A DNA stretch of 7,075 nt from positions 1-7,075 of the forward strand of contig JAKFXW010000050.1 in the NCBI GenBank assembly GCA_021731185.1. The letters run 5' to 3'. Position 1 is the stretch's first letter. The number at the start of each line of letters is the position of its first letter. Of this stretch, positions 1 through 5,695 are shown one piece after another. Below the pieces are notes generated by a model. The model was not told the DNA's origin. It did no database searches and saw only the letters and a program-made list of their open reading frames with translations. This DNA comes from Gallionellaceae bacterium. Lineage in GTDB: Bacteria; Pseudomonadota; Gammaproteobacteria; Burkholderiales; Gallionellaceae. The position numbers and the translations under genes were made by a program.

Positions 1-387
1 CGCCAGATCGAGCGACTGTTTCAACTCCATCCTGAGCGTAGAAATTTCCCATGGTTTTTGAATATAGCGATGAATTTGACCTTGATTAACAGCCTCTATC
101 GTCTGCTCCAACTCGGAATAAGCCGTTGTCAAAACTCTAATAATGTGCGGATGATAAGCGTGCGCATAAAGCAGCAATTCGTTGCCGGAAGCCCCTGGCA
201 TACGCTGATCAGACACCAGCACTGCCAGAGTCGATGCGTGCTTATCCAATAAAAATTTCCCCTCTTCAACAGAGCCAGCAGTCACCACAGGTGCCAGCGA
301 ATCAATCGCCCGCTGAAAATATTTAACCGCCGTAACCTCGTCGTCGACAAATAAAATTAACGGGGCAGAAATATCATGGGCAGTCAT
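1..387 (-). CDS. phcQ: PhcQ-like response regulator, receiver domain (C-terminus cut by window edge)
   Basis: The first 129 codons of a response regulator are visible; the rest lies beyond the window start. The receiver domain fills the visible part. It has the acidic pair D15-D16, the likely phospho-acceptor D60 in SDQRMPG, the switch threonine T87 in TTAYS, and K111 in a KPW motif. It starts with ATG at 387, with AAGGAT just upstream as a plausible ribosome binding site, 17 bp after the stop of the REC-kinase gene, so the two are probably co-transcribed. Position as fourth gene of a phcB-phcS-phcR-like cluster suggests PhcQ, the response regulator that in Ralstonia helps pass the quorum signal to downstream genes. 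The output domain cannot be seen, so the gene name rests on synteny and the receiver alone. The KPW ending is also common in receivers attached to HD-GYP or other enzymatic outputs. Confidence 0.75.
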   Translation of the reverse strand, partial: MTAHDISAPLILFVDDEVTAVKYFQRAIDSLAPVVTAGSVEEGKFLLDKHASTLAVLVSDQRMPGASGNELLLYAHAYHPHIIRVLTTAYSELEQTIEAVNQGQIHRYIQKPWEISTLRMELKQSLDLA

Positions 388-404
388 TGATCGATCCTTT
401 TGGA

Positions 405-1517
405 TTATTTAATGGTCGGAAAATTTAATTTGAACGTCGTGCGCACGCCCGCTACGGTGTGTATGGAAATGTTGCCCTCAAAAGATTGCATAATGCGTTT
501 ACAGAAAAGCAACCCCCAGCCCGTACCCCCAACATCTGCATAGGTCGTGATGGGCTCGATTAGCAAGCGTTCCAAAATTTCCTGCGGTATACCAGAACCA
601 TTATCACTGATACAAATCTGCGGATGGTCTTCAACCAACACAGTCAATAGAACCATCGGCTCAGCTTGATTCTGCACAGCGCGCAACGCATTGCCCAGCA
701 AAGTGGATAACACCAGCGCCATGCAATTTGGTAACGCTGCAATTGCAAAATCCTGCTGCACATCAACACGGATCAAAGCTTTTTGCGCCAGAGTGAGCGG
801 GTATGTTTCCAGCAAATGGGCAATCATATGCTGCGCCGTACTAGCAGCGTGCTGCGCATATATTGCCTCCGCGCCCTGCACAGACTCCACACAGCTAGAC
901 AACAACAATAAACAATAACGGGCATTATCATTCATTGCCAGTGCTGCTTTTTCCGTCTCGACTGTCTGTTGCTGCGACATATTTCCATTTGCAACCCGCT
1001 GCTGTAACCCACGTGAAAAATTAACAATTGTAACCAGTGGCGTATTTAATTCGTGTGCGAGAAAAGAGAGTGCCTCATTCATCGCCATCAAATTTTGCTG
1101 TCTGGCCTCACGCTCCTGTAACAAATTATGAGCTAACCGCAGTGCCTTTCGCACCTCGCCAAAATTTAAGGGTTTCTCTAAAACTCTAAAAACCCCGCCA
1201 GAATTAACTGTCTCCAGCAACAGCTTCCGATCCGCATAGGCAGTCACCAAAATACGCACCACATGAGGAAACTCACGCTCGACCTGACGCAACAAATCGC
1301 CCCCATCCCGCCCCGGCATTCGATAATCTGTAATCAGAATACTGACCAAATTACCTTTTTCCCGCAAAATCGCAACCGCCTCATCCGCCCCCGCAGCCGT
1401 CAGCACCTCATAGCTTTCCTCTAAAGAAAGGGCGAAATATTTACGCGCCAACTCTTCATCATCCACATACAGAATAGTGGTGAACTCACGGGCAAAACTG
1501 TTTACTGCTACGCTCAT
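405..1517 (-). CDS. phcR: PhcR-like response regulator with C-terminal histidine-kinase module
   Basis: This 370-residue soluble protein has an N-terminal receiver (about 13-130): acidic pair D19-D20, phospho-acceptor D64 in ITDYRMPG, T92, and K115 in EKPL. A short helical linker (131-147) leads to a DHp segment with H155 in AHELNTP, then a HATPase domain: N box near N276, G1 box DNGSG at 305-309, and a G2-type box GTGWGL at 331-336. No membrane segment or DNA-binding domain is seen, so the output is a kinase or phosphotransfer module. This receiver-then-kinase order is the hallmark of PhcR in the phc quorum-sensing system, where it is the partner of the sensor PhcS. The start ATG at 1517 is supported by TAGGAGAG about 8-10 bases upstream. 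The gene lies 131 bp after phcS and 17 bp before phcQ. The W in the G2 box, where GLGL is usual, is a small oddity. Family assignment is firm; the exact name is by synteny. Confidence 0.85.
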   Translation of the reverse strand: MSVAVNSFAREFTTILYVDDEELARKYFALSLEESYEVLTAAGADEAVAILREKGNLVSILITDYRMPGRDGGDLLRQVEREFPHVVRILVTAYADRKLLLETVNSGGVFRVLEKPLNFGEVRKALRLAHNLLQEREARQQNLMAMNEALSFLAHELNTPLVTIVNFSRGLQQRVANGNMSQQQTVETEKAALAMNDNARYCLLLLSSCVESVQGAEAIYAQHAASTAQHMIAHLLETYPLTLAQKALIRVDVQQDFAIAALPNCMALVLSTLLGNALRAVQNQAEPMVLLTVLVEDHPQICISDNGSGIPQEILERLLIEPITTYADVGGTGWGLLFCKRIMQSFEGNISIHTVAGVRTTFKLNFPTIK

Positions 1518-1559
1518 CTAAAATGCTCTCCTATCGACTCGACCCCTACGCTATCGCTC

Positions 1560-1607
1560 TTCCCCGACTGCCCCCCTTTCACACTTGTGGGACAAGGGGC
1601 AGGGGAA
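1560..1607. repeat. C/G-rich imperfect inverted repeat between phcS and phcR
   Basis: The arms CTGCCCC (1568-1574) and GGGGCAG (1596-1602) are perfect complements. They extend outward as TTCCC (1560-1564) and GGGAA (1603-1607), with a three-base bulge (1565-1567) on one side. The transcript of the operon could therefore fold a 12-bp bulged hairpin in the 131-bp phcS-phcR gap. In the direction of the operon the hairpin is not followed by a T run; on the other strand it is followed by an A-rich stretch. It therefore does not look like a classical terminator. It may be a dispersed palindromic repeat or an mRNA element that separates expression of phcS from phcRQ. Confidence 0.6.
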
Positions 1608-1648
1608 AAGGTTTTAAAAAATTCGTCGCGAACAAGTGCATTACTGCA

Positions 1649-2977
1649 TCAGCCTGCCCTCGGCAAATCAAAAATCATTTTTGTCCATTCGCCGACCACA
1701 CTTTTGGCAACCAATCTCCCGCCATGCTGCTCAATTACACGGTAGCTGATACTCAATCCCAAGCCCAACCCCTGCCCAATTGCGCGTGTGGTAAAAAATG
1801 GCTCAAACACCCGCGCCAGATTTTCAGATGGGATACCCGGGCCGTTGTCATGCACGGTAACATGCAAACGCTCCCCCCTCCACTCTGCTGATAAATGAAT
1901 GGCCGGATCAGCACGATCCACAGTGCGCAGAGCCAACGCCGCATTGCCGAGCAGATTAACCAACACCCCGATGATCGCCGCCTCGTCCCCCCGCACCAGC
2001 GTGTCAGCGGGCAATTCGCGGATGATAGCAATACCCTTGGTCTCATGGCCAACCAGCCGCAGGGCTGAATCCACCGCTTTCTCAAATAAAAAATCGCTGC
2101 TGCTCGCCGCCGTTTCTTTGGGGCGATAGGCAAAAATTTTTAAATCAGAAACGATATGCTGCACGCGCTTCATCCCTTGTTTGGCATCCACCAAACATTC
2201 TTTAAGCGATGTACTGGTTTTAATGACTGGGTCTTCCAGCGCGATGTCCACCGCCATCAAACTGTAATTAACTGGATTGTTGACTTCATGCAGCAACCCC
2301 GCTGCGAGTGTGCCGATGGCCGCCATTTTTTCTTGTTGTAACATGTAGCCTTTTATTTGAGTGAGATTTTTATTGGTTTCTTCTAATTGTATATTTTTTC
2401 TTGACAACTCTGTCTTGAGCTTAAATAACATAAAGCGAGTGCGTTCGTTGTAGTAGGCAGCCACAGCACTCACAACAATGATAAATAATAAAATTAATGT
2501 GTTAACAACAAATGCCCCCTGCAATACAAAACTTTCAGGATGAAAAGAGCACGCGGCAATATAAAGCAAAAATGTGATGCAACTTAAAACAAAGTTGTGC
2601 CATATGTTAAACGGCAATGCGATGCTTGATGCAAAAATAGCGAGGTAAAGCCCTATGCTATACGGGGATATTGCCCCCTCCGTCACGGCAATCATCCAGG
2701 TGATCATGATCTGAGGAAGCAGCAGCCACACAAACGACAAAACCTCAATTCTATCCTGTCCCCACTTCGTTCTTAATGCAAGAATCACACAATAAATTAA
2801 CAACGAAACAAAGACCCGGACGGAGCCGAACAAAGCTTGCATATGCGGATATAGTACATAATCCAAACCAACGCCAAGCAGAATAAGAATGATAGCGATA
2901 TACGCACAAGTTCGACTGAAATCGACACGATATTGTTGAATCTCATCTTTATATCCTGAGTAGTTTTCTTTGCTCAT
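1649..2977 (-). CDS. phcS: PhcS-like membrane sensor histidine kinase
   Basis: This 442-residue sensor kinase has an N-terminal membrane domain of about six hydrophobic segments (roughly 24-40, 52-68, 80-97, 106-121, 126-142, 156-174) without a large periplasmic loop. That is the layout expected for sensing a lipophilic signal. A charged helical linker (about 177-215) follows, then the DHp motif LLHEVNNP with H230 as phosphorylation site, and a HATPase domain: N box NLLGNA (341-346), DNGPG (377-381), FEPFFTT (391-397) and GQGLGLGLS (401-409). From memory, Ralstonia PhcS is also phosphorylated at His230, so the match in numbering supports orthology. The known role in that family is to sense the methyl-ester autoinducer at the inner membrane and exchange phosphate with PhcR. 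It begins with ATG 17 bp after the phcB stop; the upstream Shine-Dalgarno is weak (GGAT), in line with coupled translation. Confidence 0.88.
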   Translation of the reverse strand: MSKENYSGYKDEIQQYRVDFSRTCAYIAIILILLGVGLDYVLYPHMQALFGSVRVFVSLLIYCVILALRTKWGQDRIEVLSFVWLLLPQIMITWMIAVTEGAISPYSIGLYLAIFASSIALPFNIWHNFVLSCITFLLYIAACSFHPESFVLQGAFVVNTLILLFIIVVSAVAAYYNERTRFMLFKLKTELSRKNIQLEETNKNLTQIKGYMLQQEKMAAIGTLAAGLLHEVNNPVNYSLMAVDIALEDPVIKTSTSLKECLVDAKQGMKRVQHIVSDLKIFAYRPKETAASSSDFLFEKAVDSALRLVGHETKGIAIIRELPADTLVRGDEAAIIGVLVNLLGNAALALRTVDRADPAIHLSAEWRGERLHVTVHDNGPGIPSENLARVFEPFFTTRAIGQGLGLGLSISYRVIEQHGGRLVAKSVVGEWTKMIFDLPRAG

Positions 2978-2994
2978 GAAAGATAATCCATCGA

Positions 2995-4386
2995 TCAGGC
3001 GATAATAGCTTCTGAGAATACATTCATTCCAGTAGAGTCAACATAAGTTTTTCGCATGCTTGATTGTGCAGGTAGAAGACATTCCAAATTAGCGGCATCC
3101 CGGTAAATAAGATACCACTCCAATAAGTGTTCCATCACAAACTTAACTGATTTGCTAGCATACACATTGGTGATTAACAGTGCCCCCCCATGCTGGGTAC
3201 GCGCAGCAAAATGTGCGGTCAGTCTGGAGCAAACCTTATCTGACAAATAATCAAACAGACCCGCACAATACACCGCATCAAATTCCCGCGCGCTGTCTGA
3301 CACAGGATCAATGCGACGCTTGAGTAACTGGTGTACCGAATCATGCACGTAATTAATGATGACTGGTTTACCAGTTTGCGCGAGGATGGATGAAAGTTTG
3401 GCTCGCGTCCACGCCAGGGTTTCTTCGCTGAAGTCGACGAGTTCGAAAGATAAAATTTCAGGGTGTGGGTAGGTTTGCAGGAAGCGTTGTACCTCGATAG
3501 CCGGGCCGCAACCCACGTTCAGGATGCGAAAAGTTCTACCTGCCTGCATGGCCACATCGGCCATGCGCTTTAAAAAATCCACCAGAATATCGATACGATT
3601 ACGATGGGCTACTGCTAGAGTATTTTGCAGAAAAGCGGCATTCACCATTTGAAAATACGTGCTCGGCCCTTGGCGTGGATTATCTATTATTTGATTGACC
3701 ATCTGATAATCGCCCGCATAGCCCAGCGGTTTGGTATAGGTGCGAAACACAAAGGGTGCACGGAGCAGCAGCGGATGCAGAGATGATTGTGTAAAGGTGC
3801 TGTGCAATGAAGTCTGCTCTATATCGACAAGAGATGCTTCGTTCTCCAGCATATCAAGATAAAATTTCATCTTTTCAATTAAAGGCATCGCGAGCTCATA
3901 AAAAATATCTTCACGCAATTGTCCACCAACCTTGGGCAGCGATTCGGATAAATCGACTTGCTCTACCCAGCGCGACACGTCGGACAGATAGGCGCGGGTT
4001 TCATTTACCACGACTCGATAGTCACGCCGTATTTGAGAACGCTGCGTCCAGTCTTTTACAAAGGCTTGTGCTTCTGCCCTGACCGCACCGGGCACCACTA
4101 CCACATCATTCAGTTCGCGCCACTCATCAATAAGCGTCACCGACACGATAGCAGTCAGGCCAGTATTGACCATACTGATAACGACCGCTTTGCCTTGATA
4201 TGCAATGGTAGTGCCGAAGCGTATCGTGAGTTCGCTCAGGACTTCACTGGTCTGCACGATGGAGTAGGGGTTGTATACCTCCATCACCATAGATTTTCGC
4301 TGAAGCTTAATGATGGTGCCGCGAACGGCTTCGCCTTCCACGTTACGGAAGCTAACTAATGGGTCTACTTTTGATTGTGTGTGCAA
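2995..4386 (-). CDS. phcB: PhcB-like SAM-dependent methyltransferase (autoinducer methyl-ester synthase)
   Basis: This 463-residue protein carries a C-terminal class I methyltransferase fold. Motif I is LNVGCGPA (289-296), the acidic SAM-ribose site lies in ELVDFS (D318), and a later motif is YCAGLFDYL (373-381). A conserved-looking KPLGYAGDY (219-227) precedes the SAM domain. Residues 1-95 are beta-rich and resemble a degenerate PilZ-like domain; residues about 100-190 are helical. In Ralstonia, PhcB makes the 3-hydroxypalmitic (or myristic) acid methyl ester that PhcS senses; proteins of this type are annotated as extracellular-factor methyl-ester biosynthesis proteins. The substrate here is inferred from synteny with phcS, phcR and phcQ. 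The proposed start is TTG at 4386. No ATG lies upstream before an in-frame TGA at 4398-4396, the first internal ATG is residue 33, and no clear Shine-Dalgarno precedes the TTG, so the exact start is uncertain. Confidence 0.85.
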   Translation of the reverse strand: MHTQSKVDPLVSFRNVEGEAVRGTIIKLQRKSMVMEVYNPYSIVQTSEVLSELTIRFGTTIAYQGKAVVISMVNTGLTAIVSVTLIDEWRELNDVVVVPGAVRAEAQAFVKDWTQRSQIRRDYRVVVNETRAYLSDVSRWVEQVDLSESLPKVGGQLREDIFYELAMPLIEKMKFYLDMLENEASLVDIEQTSLHSTFTQSSLHPLLLRAPFVFRTYTKPLGYAGDYQMVNQIIDNPRQGPSTYFQMVNAAFLQNTLAVAHRNRIDILVDFLKRMADVAMQAGRTFRILNVGCGPAIEVQRFLQTYPHPEILSFELVDFSEETLAWTRAKLSSILAQTGKPVIINYVHDSVHQLLKRRIDPVSDSAREFDAVYCAGLFDYLSDKVCSRLTAHFAARTQHGGALLITNVYASKSVKFVMEHLLEWYLIYRDAANLECLLPAQSSMRKTYVDSTGMNVFSEAIIA

Positions 4387-4423
4387 GGTAATATTTCAAT
4401 GGTCAGGAAGGCACGGCGCGTCC

Positions 4424-4455
4424 TGCTATCGATAAGATAAACATCAGGGATAGCA
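4424..4455. promoter_or_regulatory. 7-bp inverted repeat in the phcB leader
   Basis: TGCTATC (4424-4430) and GATAGCA (4449-4455) are perfect inverted copies 18 bp apart. They lie 38-69 bp upstream of the proposed phcB start. They could be half-sites of a regulator (the centres are 25 bp apart) or a weak hairpin in the 5' leader. No regulator can be named from the sequence, and a 7-bp match may be chance. Confidence 0.3.
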
Positions 4456-4506
4456 CAATACCAGAAAGATTGCCTAAGGAAAATATGGTCTGAGTATTTA
4501 AAACTA

Positions 4507-4512
4507 ATTATA
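4507..4512 (-). promoter_or_regulatory. Possible -10 element for the phc operon
   Basis: On the minus strand this reads TATAAT, a perfect sigma-70 -10 consensus, in an AT-rich stretch (4497-4527) about 120 bp upstream of phcB. No good -35 hexamer is seen at 16-18 bp spacing, so it would need an activator or be a chance match in AT-rich DNA. Confidence 0.3.
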
Positions 4513-4590
4513 ATAATTCTGTAATGAATGAAGGTCTTCCACCCGCGCCAAGTTGAATACCCGATTCCGGCGCGTTGGTGCGAGAATGTC

Positions 4591-4716
4591 AGGCTAGTAG
4601 TGAGGTGCTGGCGGCACATCAACGCACGCGCCAGAGCAAACAGGCAAACAAGACTAGGTTATCTGTCACCTGCTGCGTTTAAACAGCGATACAATGCAAC
4701 GCTGTTCGCTGCTTAA
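4591..4716 (+). pseudogene. Remnant of an IS3-family transposase OrfB C-terminus
   Basis: The reading frame ending at TAA 4714-4716 gives RLGYLSPAAFKQRYN from 4651. LGYLSP followed by an A/V-x-F/Y-E-like helix is the signature of the extreme C-terminus of IS3-family (rve-type) transposases, usually preceded by a YNxxRRHSS stretch. Here the preceding residues (HINARARANRQT) are only vaguely similar, and the catalytic DDE core is absent. I see no start codon or ribosome site of its own and no terminal inverted repeats, so this is a decayed fragment, not a working gene. The left limit is arbitrary. The frame stays open upstream to 4528, but that part is not recognisable. Confidence 0.45.
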
Positions 4717-4749
4717 CCCGTTGCTATTTGGATTGACGGCAGAGGTCAG

Positions 4750-4781
4750 GTTGGGTTACGCGATAAAGCCGCTAACCCAAC
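4750..4781. repeat. REP-like palindrome, 9-bp arms
   Basis: GTTGGGTTA (4750-4758) and TAACCCAAC (4773-4781) are perfect inverted arms around a 14-base centre. The core GTTGGGTTA...TAACCCAAC is, from general knowledge, typical of small dispersed palindromes found in many copies in proteobacterial genomes. It lies about 60 bp upstream of the Lcl-domain gene. It could also act as a hairpin, but no T run follows. Confidence 0.6.
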
Positions 4782-4830
4782 AAAAACTGGTATGCTGGTA
4801 TCCTGATTTAACAATTTAACAACCAACAAC

Positions 4831-4836
4831 AGGAGG
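4831..4836 (+). promoter_or_regulatory. Strong Shine-Dalgarno site of the Lcl-domain gene
   Basis: AGGAGG lies 7 bases before the ATG at 4844, a near-perfect match to the anti-Shine-Dalgarno. It fixes the start of the plus-strand gene and rejects the overlapping antisense frame. Confidence 0.85.
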
Positions 4837-4843
4837 TTACTCA

Positions 4844-5407
4844 ATGAAAATTTCACAACTCGCCATACTATTGTTAGCTTGCCTGCTGGGCGCTCTGCCC
4901 GTCGCGGCCTCCGCCCAACCTTTTACGATTTCCGCCGATGGCAGTGAAGTGACCGACCAGAAAACGGGGCTGATCTGGCGTCGTTGTGCCGAGGGCATGA
5001 ACTGGGATGGGGTCACCTGTGCCGGGGCGGCCGCCACGTTCCCCCACGAGGCCGCCTTGCAGCGTGCCGCCCAGGCCGCCAGCACCAGCACAGCCTGGCG
5101 CTTGCCTGATATGAAAGAACTTTTCAGCATTGTTGACGAAAGCCGCAGCATCCCGACGATCAACCTGGCAATTTTTCCGGCTACGCCATCAAACCAGTTT
5201 TGGTCTAACTCGATTGTCGACGGAAGCCACATCCCGGCGATAGACTCCACGGCTTTCCATAATACGCCAGCCCAGACGTTTTGGTTTATGTCGTCCCTAG
5301 TGGGTACCCCCGGTATCGCCCGGACCGTCAATTTCAACCACGGCCACGTCATTAACAATAACCGCTACAGCGGCTACTATGTGCGGTTGGTGCGTAATGC
5401 TCCGTGA
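4844..5407 (+). CDS. Exported Lcl/DUF1566-domain protein
   Basis: This 187-residue protein has a clear signal peptide: K2, a hydrophobic core at 6-20 and a likely signal peptidase I site after AASA (24/25). A cysteine at 13 lies in LLAC but too early for a convincing lipobox. The mature part is a Lcl C-terminal (DUF1566) domain: VTDQKTGLIW (36-45), WRLPDMKEL (85-93), paired FPATPSNQFW and FHNTPAQTFW blocks (111-120, 138-147), and the closing YYVRLVR (178-184). C48 and C59 may form a disulfide after export. The family occurs in secreted or surface proteins, including a Legionella collagen-like adhesin, but no enzymatic function is known, so the role here is open. The gene is divergent from phcB and appears monocistronic. 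A complete single-domain copy of this size is normal for the family. Confidence 0.85.
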   Translation: MKISQLAILLLACLLGALPVAASAQPFTISADGSEVTDQKTGLIWRRCAEGMNWDGVTCAGAAATFPHEAALQRAAQAASTSTAWRLPDMKELFSIVDESRSIPTINLAIFPATPSNQFWSNSIVDGSHIPAIDSTAFHNTPAQTFWFMSSLVGTPGIARTVNFNHGHVINNNRYSGYYVRLVRNAP

Positions 5408-5454
5408 TAGCACCGCGTAGCGGCTTTAGGGCATCTTTAATAATTCGACCCTAT

Positions 5455-5475
5455 TTAATTCCAAGCAGGAATTAA
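5455..5475. repeat. AT-rich perfect hairpin, possible weak terminator
   Basis: TTAATTCC (5455-5462) and GGAATTAA (5468-5475) form an 8-bp perfect stem with a five-base loop (AAGCA), 48 bp after the stop of the Lcl-domain gene. Only TTTG follows, and the stem is AT-rich, so termination would be weak. It may instead belong to the left end of the IS remnant. Confidence 0.4.
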
Positions 5476-5518
5476 TTTGAGAGAATACGCTCTGCCCGAA
5501 CCACACTGAGTACTATCA

Positions 5519-5626
5519 ATGAATACATATCTTCAGCCTGGATTTTTTGATATGGAGACCCGCACGGCGAAACTCACCGAAATGGACGATCCACTTGTTG
5601 GGTTGAATGCCAAGATCAGAGGTTAG
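5519..5626 (+). pseudogene. Truncated IS5-family transposase, N-terminal 35 codons
   Basis: ATG at 5519 opens a 35-residue frame ending at TAG 5624-5626. Q6, P7, G8, F9, F10 and D11, then D24-P25-L26 and L29-N30-A31, follow the pattern of IS5-group transposase N-termini. Such proteins are normally several hundred residues long, so over 85 percent is lost. No convincing Shine-Dalgarno precedes the ATG. The alternative, a short leader peptide of the ilv operon, is less likely: there is no run of Ile, Val or Leu codons. Confidence 0.5.
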
Positions 5627-5695
5627 GGCTTGACCAAAACACGCCAACCCTTTATCTTGCGCGGTTCTTTATTATTACTTATCAGGTAGTGGGCG

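Larger units (their letters stand above)
5427..5626 (+). mobile_element. Left-end remnant of an IS5-family element
   Basis: A 35-codon frame at 5519-5626 reads like the N-terminus of an IS5-type transposase with DUF772. PGFFDMETR (7-15), KLTEMDDPL (18-26) and GLNAKI (28-33) align with the usual FFDxExRxxKL, GDPL and LNAxIDWE order, then the frame ends at TAG right where IDWE would follow. The stretch from 5427 to the ATG would be the left end; GGGCATCTTTAATAA at its start could be the terminal repeat, but no matching right end is seen. All catalytic residues are missing, so the element is dead. It lies directly between the Lcl gene and the acetolactate synthase gene. Confidence 0.45.

Noticed and set aside
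1560..1625. Intrinsic terminator after phcS
   Set aside because: In the direction of the operon the T-rich stretch comes before the hairpin, not after it.
1523..1891. Plus-strand frame of 122 codons across the phcS-phcR gap
   Set aside because: Most of it is antisense to the phcS kinase domain; the product is of low complexity and without motifs.
3807..4359. Plus-strand open frames opposite phcB
   Set aside because: They are shadows of the methyltransferase gene with no ribosome site or recognisable domain.
4365..4622. Minus-strand frame of 85 codons just upstream of phcB
   Set aside because: It overlaps the phcB start, has no ribosome site and no recognisable domain, and is partly antisense to the transposase scrap.
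4837..5358. Long minus-strand open frame of 173 codons
   Set aside because: It lies almost fully opposite the Lcl-domain gene, which has a signal peptide, family motifs and an AGGAGG site; the antisense product shows no motif.
5413..5423. Short CCGC-GTA-GCGG hairpin after the Lcl gene
   Set aside because: A four-base stem with only CTTT following is too weak to call a terminator.
5627..5695. Attenuator or leader peptide for the acetolactate synthase gene
   Set aside because: No run of branched-chain amino-acid codons and no paired alternative hairpins could be made out.
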